A stretch of 64,000 bases of DNA from HGM13010 sp934527315 (GCA_934527315.1 CAKTAK010000002.1:62001-126000), one strand, 5' to 3'; shown: positions 7,961 to 15,971, counted from the stretch's first letter. The notes: generated by a model not told the origin, from the letters alone. Numbers and translations are program-made.

Positions 7961-8989
7961 ATGAATGGGAAAACGTGGAAAACGGTAGGCGCTGCGGCGG
8001 TAACGGTCTGTCTGCTGTGTGGCAGCGGAATGGCGGTTTTCGCAGCGGAGCGGGTGCCCGGCGGAGAACCGGTGGGCATTCGGGTGAATCTGGACGGTGC
8101 GCTGGTGGCGGACTTAGGCGAGGTGCAGACCGCCCAAGGAGCCGTCTCTCCCGCCGGCGAGGCGGGAATTTTGCCGGGGGATTTCATCGTAAAATGCGGC
8201 AGCCGGGACATTCACAATCTGGCGGATTTTAATCAGGCGGTGGCGGAGCAGCAGGGCGCCCCGGTGACATTGACGGTGGAGCGGTCCGGTGCGTCCAAGC
8301 AGGTGACCGTTGCACCGGTGCGCTCGGAAACGGGCACCTATCAATTCGGCTTGTGGCTCCGGGATTGCGTTACCGGACTGGGCACTATGACCTATTATGA
8401 CCCGGAAACGGGAATTTACGGCGCATTGGGGCACGGCATCAATGACGCAGCTACCGGAGAGCCGGTGTCCATTCAAGGGGGCGCGCTGTATCCCGCGGAG
8501 GTCTCCGGTGTGATTAAGGGAAAAAGCGGTGCGCCGGGGGCGCTGTGCGGCGGGGTGACCGGCAATGCGCTGTGCGGCACCATTGCGGAAAACACGGTGT
8601 TCGGCATTTTCGGCCGGTATGACGGCCTGATGCCGGAAAACGTGGAAACGGTGCTGTGCGGGGAATCCGGAGAGGCCAAACCCGGCCCGGCGGAAATTGT
8701 CACCACTGTAGATGGAACGGAGCGGCAGACCTTTTCCGTGAACATTGACCGGGTGTTCCGGGAAAATGGAGAAGAGCGGTTTCTCATGACGGTGACAGAC
8801 CGGCAGCTGTTGGAAAAAACCGGGGGCATTGTGCAGGGAATGAGCGGCAGTCCGATTTTGCAGAACGGAAAGCTCATTGGCGCAGTGACCCATGTGCTGA
8901 CGGATAATCCCCAACGGGGATACGGTCTGGGGATTCAGAAAATGCTGGAAACGGCGGAAAAATTGTTGGAAACACAGGCAGCGGCATAA
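7961..8989 (+). CDS. spoIVB: SpoIVB peptidase (S55 family) with PDZ domain
   Basis: Serine peptidase secreted by the forespore into the intermembrane space, where it triggers pro-sigma-K processing in B. subtilis. The 342-residue product has an N-terminal signal/anchor (about residues 5-27), a PDZ domain around AGILPGDFIVKCG, and the S55 domain with the His motif ALGHGI and the Ser motif GMSGSPI. Near the end LEKTGGIVQG and GAVTHVL also match the family. It is shorter than the 426-residue B. subtilis protein in the N-terminal part. The start at 7961 follows GAGGGA. The frame is open upstream and a GTG at 7943 is an alternative. In many Firmicutes spoIVB directly precedes spo0A. Here they are 4.3 kb apart. 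Confidence 0.9.
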   Translation: MNGKTWKTVGAAAVTVCLLCGSGMAVFAAERVPGGEPVGIRVNLDGALVADLGEVQTAQGAVSPAGEAGILPGDFIVKCGSRDIHNLADFNQAVAEQQGAPVTLTVERSGASKQVTVAPVRSETGTYQFGLWLRDCVTGLGTMTYYDPETGIYGALGHGINDAATGEPVSIQGGALYPAEVSGVIKGKSGAPGALCGGVTGNALCGTIAENTVFGIFGRYDGLMPENVETVLCGESGEAKPGPAEIVTTVDGTERQTFSVNIDRVFRENGEERFLMTVTDRQLLEKTGGIVQGMSGSPILQNGKLIGAVTHVLTDNPQRGYGLGIQKMLETAEKLLETQAAA

Positions 8990-9023
8990 AAAACTGCCCT
9001 CGATGCAGCTGCATCGGGGGCAG
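8988..9023 (-). terminator. terminator of fprA
   Basis: Stem around CTGCC(C)CGATGCAG / CTGCATCGGGGGCAG. Read on the minus strand it is followed by six T (8988-8993). On the plus strand the tail has no T run, so it mainly serves fprA. Confidence 0.75.
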
Positions 9024-9037
9024 ACTCTGTATGAAAG

Positions 9038-10240
9038 TTATGCGTTGACCGAGGCTGCCAGCGCGTCGGCCAATGCGTCCATGGCGTCGCTCTGGGATTC
9101 CTTCAGCGTGGAGAGCATGGAGAATCCCTCGTCCAGATAGGTCATATTTTTGCAGGGCTCCAGAATCTGGCGCATCTGTCTTCCGGCCACAGCGGCCCAG
9201 GAGCCGTTGTCCAGAAATGCTACGGTGCGGTTCTGGAGATTGTGGGAAACCAGCTCCCGGAGCGTCTGATCCATAGAGACGAACACCCCGCCGTTATAGC
9301 TGCTGGAGGCGAACACCAAATGGCTCCATGTGAACGCGGCGGAGACAATATCTGCCGGGGCTTTCATGGAAACATCGTACATGACCGTGGGAATGCCCCG
9401 GTCCCGCAGACGGCAGGCCAGAACATCGGCAGCATTGGCGGTGTTGCCGTAAATAGAGGCATAGGCAATCATAACGCCCTTTTTCTCCGGTTGATAGCTG
9501 CTCCAAAGCAGATATTTTTCCAGGAAATATCCCAGATTTTCCCGCCAGACAAAGCCGTGGAGCGGGCAAATGCGTTGAATGTCCAGACCGGCGGCCTTTT
9601 TCAGCAGATTCTGCACCTGAATGCCGTATTTGCCCACAATATTGGTGTAATACCGGCGGGCTTCGTCCAGATAATCCCGGTCAAAGTTCACCTCATCGGC
9701 AAACAGTGCGCCGTTGAGTGCGCCGAAGGTACCGAACGCATCGGCGGAAAACAGGGTTTTGTCCGTTGCGTCGTAAGTAACCATTACTTCCGGCCAATGG
9801 ACCATGGGTGCCATCACAAAATGGAATTTATGGGCGCCGGAGGAAAACTCCGTGGTTTCGTCCACCAGCTGCACCTTGTCAAAGGTCTGCTTGGGGAAGA
9901 AGTTTTTCAGCATGATCAGCACCTTGTTGTTGGTGACAATGGTGGTGTCCGGATAGCGGAGCAGCAGCTCGCTGACGGTTGCGGAGTGGTCCGGCTCCAT
10001 GTGCTGAATGATGAGATAATCCAAGGGGCGGCCGCCCAGTACATGCTCAATGTTTTCAAAGAACACGCCGGAAACGGCGGCGTCCACCGTGTCAAACAGA
10101 ACGGTTTTCTCGTCCAGCAGCAGATAGGAGTTATAGGAAACACCGTCGGGTACGGCGTAAACACCCTCAAACAGAGACAAACGGCGGTCATTTCCGCCCA
10201 CCCAGTAAAGCTGGTCTGTGACTTTTCTTGTGCAATACAT
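9038..10240 (-). CDS. fprA: FprA-family A-type flavoprotein (flavodiiron protein)
   Basis: Cytoplasmic flavodiiron oxidoreductase that reduces O2 to water and/or NO to N2O, protecting anaerobes. The 400-residue product has an N-terminal metallo-beta-lactamase-like di-iron domain with HMEPDH, MVHWPE, SADAFG and PLHG ligands, then a flavodoxin domain (about 255-400) starting MIAYASIYGNTANAA, the FMN phosphate loop. There is no C-terminal rubredoxin or reductase extension, so it is class A and needs a separate electron donor. AAGGAGG precedes the ATG. It stands alone, divergent from the GTPase-NYN fusion gene. Confidence 0.93.
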   Translation of the reverse strand: MYCTRKVTDQLYWVGGNDRRLSLFEGVYAVPDGVSYNSYLLLDEKTVLFDTVDAAVSGVFFENIEHVLGGRPLDYLIIQHMEPDHSATVSELLLRYPDTTIVTNNKVLIMLKNFFPKQTFDKVQLVDETTEFSSGAHKFHFVMAPMVHWPEVMVTYDATDKTLFSADAFGTFGALNGALFADEVNFDRDYLDEARRYYTNIVGKYGIQVQNLLKKAAGLDIQRICPLHGFVWRENLGYFLEKYLLWSSYQPEKKGVMIAYASIYGNTANAADVLACRLRDRGIPTVMYDVSMKAPADIVSAAFTWSHLVFASSSYNGGVFVSMDQTLRELVSHNLQNRTVAFLDNGSWAAVAGRQMRQILEPCKNMTYLDEGFSMLSTLKESQSDAMDALADALAASVNA

Positions 10241-10307
10241 GATAAAGCCTCCTTAAAGTTTCTTTCCCCAGTATAGCACACGGATTATGTCCGGGAAAGA
10301 TACTGAA

Positions 10308-10336
10308 TTGTAAAATTTTTCCGTCCATGTTATACT
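10308..10336 (+). promoter_or_regulatory. sigma-A-type promoter for the GTPase-NYN gene
   Basis: TTGTAA (10308-10313), 17-bp spacer, TATACT (10331-10336), 34 bp before the ATG at 10371. The implied 5' leader is short, so no tet(M)-style attenuator fits. Confidence 0.7.
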
Positions 10337-10370
10337 GGTTGCATCATTTTTGCAGATATTGGAGCGCAGC

Positions 10371-12953
10371 ATGAAACAGTTGATTCTCGGTATGATGGCT
10401 CACGTGGATTCGGGAAAAACCTCCCTATCCGAGGCCATGCTTTATACCACCGGAACCATTCAGAAATTGGGGCGGGTGGACCATAAGGACGCCTATCTGG
10501 ACACCCATAGTCTGGAACGGGCCCGGGGCATTACCATTTTTTCCAAGCAGGCCCGGTTTTCCACGGAGCAGACCCGGGTAACCCTGCTGGATACCCCCGG
10601 TCACGCGGATTTTTCCGCGGAAATGGAGCGGGTGGTGCCGGTACTGGATTATGCGGTGCTGGTGATCAGCGGAACGGACGGTGTGCAGGCGCATACGGAA
10701 ACTATCTGGCGGGTGCTGAACCGGTATCATGTTCCGGTGTTTCTATTTGTGAATAAAATGGACCTGCCCGGGGCAAACCGGGAGGAAATTCTCCGGGAGC
10801 TGCGGCAGCGGTTGTCACCCGACTGCGTGGATTTCAGCGACAGCGCGCACTACATGGAAGAGGCCGCCTTGTGCGATGAGGCGCTGCTGGAAACGTACAT
10901 GGAAACGGGCACGTTGCCGGAGAATTTGTTGGCGGAGCAGATTGCCCGGCGGCGGCTGTTCCCCGTCTATTTCGGCTCGGCGCTGAAATTGGAGGGCATT
11001 GCCGAATTCCTCTCTGCCTTGGACCGGCTGACGTTGGAGCGGGTGTATCCCTCGGAATTCGGCGCAACGGTTTATCAAATCGGCCGGGACAATCAGGGCA
11101 ACCGCCTGACCTATCTGAAGGTGACCGGGGGAACGCTGCGGGTGCGCACTCCCCTGCAATATTGCACCAGGGGAGAAGAAACCTTAGAGGAAAAGGTGCA
11201 TCAGATTCGCTTGTATTCCGGGCGGCAGTTTGAGCAGGCGGAGGAAATTCCTGCGGGAACGGTCTGCGCCGTAACCGGATTGACCGGAACCTGGCCGGGG
11301 CAGGGGTTGGGCGCCCAACCGGACGCGGCGGCGCCGATGCTGGAACCGGTGCTGTCTTACCGGATTCGTCTGCCGGAGGGGGTGGATGCCCGGGTGATGC
11401 TGCCCAAGCTGCGGCAATTGGAGGAAGAAGACCCCATGCTCCGCATTGTCTGGAATGAGCGGCTGCAGGAAATTCATGCCGAACTCATGGGTGCCATTCA
11501 GATAGAAATTCTGAAAAGCTTAATTTTAGAACGATTTGATGTGGCGGTGGAAATTGATTCCGGTCACATTCTGTATCGGGAAACCATTGCCGACACCGTG
11601 GAGGGCGTGGGGCATTTTGAACCGCTGCGCCATTATGCGGAGGCTCATATTCTCTTGGAGCCCATGGAACCGGGCAGCGGCATTGTGGTGGATACCCGGT
11701 GCAGCGAGGATATGCTGGACCGAAACTGGCAGCGCATGGTTTTGGGGCGGCTGCTGGAAAAGCAGTATCCCGGTGTGCTCACCGGGTCCCCCTTAACGGA
11801 CGTGAAAATGACGCTGTTGGCCGGGCGGGCGCACTTGAAGCACACCGAGGGCGGCGATTTTCGTCAGGCCACGGACCGGGCGGTGCGTCAGGGTCTGATG
11901 CAGGCGAAAAGTGTGCTCTTGGAGCCGGTTTACCGGTTCCGTCTGGAAGTGCCGGCAGAGCAGTTGGGCCGCGCCATCAATGATATCCGCGCCATGTCCG
12001 GCACCTTCCAATCCCCGGAGGGATTCGGAGAAATGGTTACCGTGACGGGCACGGCTCCGGTGGCCGCCTTGGCGGAATATCCCACGGAGGTGGCGGCATA
12101 CACCCGGGGTCGGGGCAAGCTCAGCTGCACCCCGGCGGGCTATGCACCCTGTCACAACGCAGAGCAGGTCATTGCAGAAATGGGCTATGACCCGGAGCGA
12201 GATGTGGAGCACCCCACGGGGTCTGTGTTCTGCGCCCACGGAGCGGGATTCAACGTGCCTTGGAATCAGGTGCGGGAGTATATGCACGTGGATACCGGAT
12301 TGGACCGGGAGCAGCCTGAGGAGCGGGATTTACAGCCGGTGATTCGAACCCGGAATCTGGATTTGGACGAAAAAGAGCTGGAGGCCATTATGCGCCGGGA
12401 GTTCGGAGAAATCAAACGGCCCCAGTACCGCTCCGCCAAGCAGGAAATGCAGCGGGAGCGTATGCAGCAAACCGCTGTGCCGAAAAAGGAATACATCATT
12501 GTAGACGGGTACAATATGATTTTCGCTTGGGACGAGCTGAAGGACTTGGCGCAAACGGATTTGGACGGCGCCCGCAACCGGCTGATGGATATTTTGTCGG
12601 AGTACCGGGCGTTCTGCGGCTGCGAGTTGGTGCTGGTGTTTGACGCATATAAGGTGGAGGGCAATTTGGGCAGCAAGTTTGACCGAAACAAGCTCCATGT
12701 GGTCTACACCAAGGAAAACGAAACCGGTGATTTGTATATCGAAAAGCTGGCCAATTCCATCGGTACCAATTACCGGGTGCGGGTGGCAACGTCGGACGCA
12801 TTGATTCAGCTGTCGGCGCTGCGCTCCGGTGTGCTGCGGATTTCCGCCCGGGAATTTGAGCGGGAAGTGCAGGACGTGCAGCGGCAGATTCGGGAAGTGG
12901 TGGCAAAAAGCGGCGAGCGGTCGAAAAAAGAGCCAAAGCCCCTCGAGAAATGA
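10371..12953 (+). CDS. TetM/EF-G-like translational GTPase fused to YacP/Rae1-type NYN nuclease domain
   Basis: An 860-residue fusion. Residues 1 to about 640 are a ribosomal-protection/EF-G-type GTPase: AHVDSGKT (10-17), RGITI (52-56), DTPGH (74-78), NKMD (128-131), then EF-G-like domains II-V. A linker with PTGSVFCAHGAGFNVPW follows. Residues about 708-845 match YacP (Rae1), the NYN/PIN-like RNase of B. subtilis that cuts mRNA in the ribosomal A site: VDGYNMI (D712), VFDAYK (D758), TKENETGD (D787), VATSD (D809). The acidic residues expected for metal-dependent RNA cleavage are kept. Inference: the GTPase half docks at the A site and delivers the nuclease, or acts on stalled ribosomes. Tetracycline resistance is not implied. 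Start 10371 follows TTGGAG. Confidence 0.88.
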   Translation: MKQLILGMMAHVDSGKTSLSEAMLYTTGTIQKLGRVDHKDAYLDTHSLERARGITIFSKQARFSTEQTRVTLLDTPGHADFSAEMERVVPVLDYAVLVISGTDGVQAHTETIWRVLNRYHVPVFLFVNKMDLPGANREEILRELRQRLSPDCVDFSDSAHYMEEAALCDEALLETYMETGTLPENLLAEQIARRRLFPVYFGSALKLEGIAEFLSALDRLTLERVYPSEFGATVYQIGRDNQGNRLTYLKVTGGTLRVRTPLQYCTRGEETLEEKVHQIRLYSGRQFEQAEEIPAGTVCAVTGLTGTWPGQGLGAQPDAAAPMLEPVLSYRIRLPEGVDARVMLPKLRQLEEEDPMLRIVWNERLQEIHAELMGAIQIEILKSLILERFDVAVEIDSGHILYRETIADTVEGVGHFEPLRHYAEAHILLEPMEPGSGIVVDTRCSEDMLDRNWQRMVLGRLLEKQYPGVLTGSPLTDVKMTLLAGRAHLKHTEGGDFRQATDRAVRQGLMQAKSVLLEPVYRFRLEVPAEQLGRAINDIRAMSGTFQSPEGFGEMVTVTGTAPVAALAEYPTEVAAYTRGRGKLSCTPAGYAPCHNAEQVIAEMGYDPERDVEHPTGSVFCAHGAGFNVPWNQVREYMHVDTGLDREQPEERDLQPVIRTRNLDLDEKELEAIMRREFGEIKRPQYRSAKQEMQRERMQQTAVPKKEYIIVDGYNMIFAWDELKDLAQTDLDGARNRLMDILSEYRAFCGCELVLVFDAYKVEGNLGSKFDRNKLHVVYTKENETGDLYIEKLANSIGTNYRVRVATSDALIQLSALRSGVLRISAREFEREVQDVQRQIREVVAKSGERSKKEPKPLEK

Positions 12954-12965
12954 TAAAATGGAACA

Positions 12966-13010
12966 GAAAACAGGCGTTTTTGTCGTGATTGCGGCGAAAA
13001 TGCCTGTTTT
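12966..13010 (+). terminator. terminator of the GTPase-NYN gene
   Basis: Stem AAAACAGGC / GCCTGTTTT with a long, partly paired loop and a T-rich 3' end, 13 bp after the stop codon. Confidence 0.65.
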
Positions 13011-13040
13011 TGCATGAATGTGCAAATTAGTGTACAAGAG

Positions 13041-13153
13041 TGACGAAAAGTGACAAACAAGGGGTATGGGGAATTTTGTCGAACTTTGTCGAAGTTTGTC
13101 GAGAAAAATCGAAAAATCATGAAATATCACTAAATTATGTGAAATGTGTCGAT
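13041..13153. promoter_or_regulatory. Spo0A-box cluster upstream of spo0A
   Basis: Five matches to the 0A box TGNCGAA or one base off: TGACGAA 13041-13047, TGTCGAA 13077-13083, TGTCGAA 13087-13093, TGTCGAG 13097-13103, TGTCGAT 13147-13153. The middle three are spaced exactly 10 bp, one helical turn, so protomers would line up on one face. All lie upstream of the promoter at 13184-13212, pointing to autoregulation. Confidence 0.75.
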
Positions 13154-13183
13154 AAAAAATAGATAGAAAATGCTATTTTGTTA

Positions 13184-13212
13184 TTGAAATACTACAAAAC
13201 GGTGTGTAAAAT
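13184..13212 (+). promoter_or_regulatory. sigma-A-type promoter for spo0A
   Basis: TTGAAA (13184-13189), 17-bp spacer, TAAAAT (13207-13212). A weaker sigma-H-like reading (AGAAAAT near 13164 with GAAAT near 13186) overlaps but is off consensus. Confidence 0.7.
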
Positions 13213-13298
13213 AAACTCAAACCGATGTGCATCGCGTGATAGAGAGGGAGAGAGAACGGCGCTTTGACATAGGAAAGTAAATTTTGGAGGAATTCACT

Positions 13299-14078
13299 GT
13301 GACAGAACGCAAAATCAGAATTGTGCTTGCAGATCCGGAAGAAGAGTTCCGGATGTTGATGAAGGATATTATCGATGAAGAAGAGGATATGGAGGTGGTT
13401 GGGGAAACGTCCGATGGAGCGGACCTGATTTCCCTGGTGGAACAGACGCACCCCGATGTGGTGCTGATGGAATTGATTTTGACCCGGTTGGACGGGTTCG
13501 GCGTGCTGCAGAAATTGCAGGAATCGGAGTTTCGGGGCGACAGCATTGTGCTGACGGCTTTGGTGAATCAAGTCAGTGTGCGGGACAGCATGAATCTGGG
13601 CGCGTCCTGCTTTATTCCCAAGCCCTGCGATGTGCAGTCCGTGCTGTCTCGGGTGCGGCAGCTGCGGGATAAAAAGACCCTCCATGTGGTGACGCCGTCG
13701 GATTTGGAGCCGTCTTCGGAGCTGGAACGCACGGTAACGGAAATCATTCACGAAATCGGTGTGCCTGCCCATATTAAGGGCTATCAGTACCTGCGGGAGG
13801 CCATTGTTCTGACCATTCAGGATATGGATATGATTAACGGCGTAACGAAAATTCTGTATCCCACGGTGGCCCGGAAATACGGTACTACGCCCTCTCGGGT
13901 GGAGCGAGCCATTCGCCATGCCATTGAGGTTGCATGGGACCGGGGCGATGTGGAAGTGCTGCAGCGATATTTCGGCTATACCGTTTCCGGGGTCAAGGGC
14001 AAGCCCACCAATTCGGAATTCATTGCCATGATTGCGGATAATCTTTCCTTGCGGCAGAAAGTAGTCAGCCGGGGATAA
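13299..14078 (+). CDS. spo0A: Spo0A, sporulation response regulator with altered receiver site
   Basis: Master regulator of sporulation, 259 residues. The C-terminal DNA-binding half is fully typical (IIHEIGVPAHIKGYQYLREAI, RVERAIRHAIEVAW, KPTNSEFIAM). The receiver half keeps Thr86 (VLTAL) and Lys108 (PKP) but lacks the phosphoacceptor: where B. subtilis has Asp56 in LDIIMPHLDG, this protein reads MELILTRLDG with Glu58 (codon GAA 13470-13472). The acidic pair ADD is ADP (Pro13). Both changes predict no phosphorylation, and Glu may mimic it. GGAGG at 13286-13290 precedes the GTG at 13299. A TTG at 13284 overlaps that site and is rejected. Confidence 0.95.
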   Translation: MTERKIRIVLADPEEEFRMLMKDIIDEEEDMEVVGETSDGADLISLVEQTHPDVVLMELILTRLDGFGVLQKLQESEFRGDSIVLTALVNQVSVRDSMNLGASCFIPKPCDVQSVLSRVRQLRDKKTLHVVTPSDLEPSSELERTVTEIIHEIGVPAHIKGYQYLREAIVLTIQDMDMINGVTKILYPTVARKYGTTPSRVERAIRHAIEVAWDRGDVEVLQRYFGYTVSGVKGKPTNSEFIAMIADNLSLRQKVVSRG

Positions 14079-14123
14079 AGCCGGAAAACCTTGCGCTCCA
14101 TAGTCGGTCGCGGAAATGTTAGG

Positions 14124-14152
14124 TTGTCACCGATGAGGGAATATGATACAAT
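14124..14152 (+). promoter_or_regulatory. sigma-A-type promoter for brnQ
   Basis: TTGTCA (14124-14129), 17-bp spacer, TACAAT (14147-14152), 45 bp before the brnQ start. Confidence 0.75.
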
Positions 14153-14196
14153 GAATCCAATGGAGGCTCCGCTGGGGAGCTCGTTGGAGGGTATGT

Positions 14197-15546
14197 ATGA
14201 AAAAAAATCTGACATTTCGTGAAACCGTCACGATTACCAGTATGCTGTTTGGCCTGTTTTTCGGTGCCGGAAACCTGATTTTCCCGGTTTCTATGGGACA
14301 GCAGGCGGGCAGCAATCTTTGGCCGGCTGTGATGGGTCTGTTGGTGACCGGTGTGGGTCTGCCGCTGTTGGGCGTGGTGGCATTGGGCATCAGCCGCTGC
14401 GGCGGTCTGGCGGAGCTGAGCAGCCGGGTGGGCCGTCGATACGGTGTGTTTTTCACCTGTGCGCTGTATCTGACCATTGGACCGTTTTTCGCGGTGCCCC
14501 GCTGTGCAACGGTGCCGTTTTCCGTGGGTGTGCAGCCGCTGTTGGGTACATGGGGAGAATCGCCTTGGGCTTTGGCGGTGTTCTCGCTGCTTTTCTTCGG
14601 CGTGGTGCTGGTGTTTTCCTTGCGGCCCAACGGAATTCTGACTTGGGTGGGCAAGGTGCTCAACCCGGTGTTTCTGGTGAGCTTGGGTATTCTGGTGGGT
14701 GCGGCGCTGCTGCGGCCCATGGGAGAGATTTCTCAGGTGGTGCCGGAGGGCGGCTATGTGGACGGGCCGTTTTTCAGCGGATTTCTGGCCGGGTACAATA
14801 CCTTGGACGCCTTGGCCGGTCTGGCATTCGGAATCGTTGTGGTAAACGTGGTCCGGGGTTTGGGCATTACCGAGCCGGAGGACATTGCCCGGAATACGGC
14901 AAAAGCCGGTATTTTCAGCTGCCTGCTGATGGGCGTGATTTATATTGCCGTGGCGGTGGTGGGCACCCAGAGCCGCGGTTTGTTCCCGGTGTATGAAAAC
15001 GGCGGCGTGGCCTTGGCGCAGATTGCGAACCACTACTTCGGAAAAGCCGGTGCGGTGATTCTGGCGGTAACGGTGACCTTTGCCTGCCTAAAAACGGCGG
15101 TGGGTCTGATTACCAGCAGTGCGGAAACCTTTGTGGATATGTTCCCGAAAGGCCCCTCTTATCCCGTTTGGACGGTGCTGTTCTGCGTGATTTCCTTCTT
15201 GATTGCAAATCTGGGTCTGAGCGCAATCATTCAGTATTCTCTGCCGGTGCTGATGTTCCTGTATCCGTTGGCCATTACGCTGATTTTGCTCACGCTGTTC
15301 AGCAAATGGTTCCAAGGAGACCGGACGGTGTATGCATGGGTAACGGGCTTGACGCTGATTGCGGCGGTGTTTGATTTTCTGAAAGCCCTGCCGGAAAGCG
15401 TGAAAACCGGTCTGCATCTGGACGGCATTGTGGCTGCGGCGGAAACCTATTTGCCGCTGTTCTCCATCGGCTTGGGCTGGGTGCTGCCCGCTGCGGTGGG
15501 TCTGGTCATCGGATTGATTCTGTATCGGAAGAAACAGACGGCTTAA
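14197..15546 (+). CDS. brnQ: branched-chain amino acid transport system II carrier protein BrnQ
   Basis: Inner-membrane cation-coupled symporter for Leu, Ile and Val (LIVCS family). The 449-residue product has about 12 hydrophobic helices. The N-terminal MLFGLFFGAGNLIFPV is the family signature, and AFGIVVVNVVRGLG lies in the central part. Its length is normal for the family. GTTGGAGGG precedes the ATG. Single-gene unit with its own promoter. No T-box or leucine leader is visible in the 118-bp upstream gap. Confidence 0.93.
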   Translation: MKKNLTFRETVTITSMLFGLFFGAGNLIFPVSMGQQAGSNLWPAVMGLLVTGVGLPLLGVVALGISRCGGLAELSSRVGRRYGVFFTCALYLTIGPFFAVPRCATVPFSVGVQPLLGTWGESPWALAVFSLLFFGVVLVFSLRPNGILTWVGKVLNPVFLVSLGILVGAALLRPMGEISQVVPEGGYVDGPFFSGFLAGYNTLDALAGLAFGIVVVNVVRGLGITEPEDIARNTAKAGIFSCLLMGVIYIAVAVVGTQSRGLFPVYENGGVALAQIANHYFGKAGAVILAVTVTFACLKTAVGLITSSAETFVDMFPKGPSYPVWTVLFCVISFLIANLGLSAIIQYSLPVLMFLYPLAITLILLTLFSKWFQGDRTVYAWVTGLTLIAAVFDFLKALPESVKTGLHLDGIVAAAETYLPLFSIGLGWVLPAAVGLVIGLILYRKKQTA

Positions 15547-15556
15547 AAAGAAAAAC

Positions 15557-15581
15557 GGCTCTCTCAATGCACGGGAGAGCC
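15557..15581. terminator. hairpin after brnQ
   Basis: Stem GGCTCTC / GAGAGCC with an A-rich rather than T-rich plus-strand tail. Preceded by A runs, so on the minus strand it is followed by T runs (TTTTTCTTTTT). Confidence 0.55.
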
Positions 15582-15588
15582 CAAACAG

Positions 15589-15634
15589 AAAAAGCAGACG
15601 GGCTTTGCCAAATTGCAAAGCCCGTCTGCTTTTC
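15589..15634. terminator. strong bidirectional terminator between brnQ and rpmE
   Basis: Long perfect stem of about 19 bp (15590-15608 with 15615-15633) including GCAGACGGGCTTTGC, six-base loop CAAATT, with AAAA on one side and TTTT on the other. Works for both convergent genes. Confidence 0.85.
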
Positions 15635-15665
15635 CGCTATATGGAACGTTCTAATTACTTGCTAA

Positions 15666-15869
15666 TTACTTGCCCATGTTGTAGCGCTTGTTGAACTTAT
15701 CTACGCGGCCGCTGGTGTCAACCAGTTTCTGCTTGCCGGTGTAGAAGGGGTGGCACTTAGCGCAGATTTCCACGGTGATGTCCTGCTTGGTGGAGCCGGT
15801 GTGGTACACAGCGCCGCAAGCGCAACGAATGGTGGTCTGCTGGTAATTAGGATGGATGCCTTCTTTCAT
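15666..15869 (-). CDS. rpmE: 50S ribosomal protein L31, zinc-binding (C+) type
   Basis: Ribosomal protein of the large subunit at the inter-subunit bridge. 67 residues, normal length for bacterial L31. The four zinc cysteines of the C+ form are present as CAC (16, 18) and CAKC (37, 40). The conserved start MKEGIHPNY and the C-terminal DKFNKRY support the call. AAAAGGAG precedes the ATG. A sigma-A promoter lies about 65 bp upstream and the unit ends at the strong terminator. Confidence 0.97.
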   Translation of the reverse strand: MKEGIHPNYQQTTIRCACGAVYHTGSTKQDITVEICAKCHPFYTGKQKLVDTSGRVDKFNKRYNMGK

Positions 15870-15932
15870 GGTGTGTTCTCCTTTTAATAGGCTATCTTGA
15901 GTACATTTCTGTGGTTACAAGATGCACTGTGC

Positions 15933-15961
15933 ATTGTAGCATAAGAAAAATAAAATTGCAA
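15933..15961 (-). promoter_or_regulatory. sigma-A-type promoter for rpmE
   Basis: On the minus strand TTGCAA (15956-15961), 17-bp spacer, TACAAT (15933-15938). An inverted repeat ATGCAC-T-GTGCAT (15922-15934) runs into the -10 box and could be an operator. The promoter lies just beyond the addA stop codon. Confidence 0.75.
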
Positions 15962-15971
15962 GACGAAAAAC

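Noticed and set aside
10371..12953. Reading the GTPase gene as an acquired tetracycline-resistance gene
   Set aside because: No mobile-element context, base composition like its neighbours, a short leader without an attenuator, and a C-terminal nuclease domain all argue for a core housekeeping or stress gene.
13160..13192. Sigma-H promoter for spo0A
   Set aside because: AGAAAAT and GAAAT only partly match and the spacing is off. The sigma-A promoter at 13184-13212 explains transcription better.
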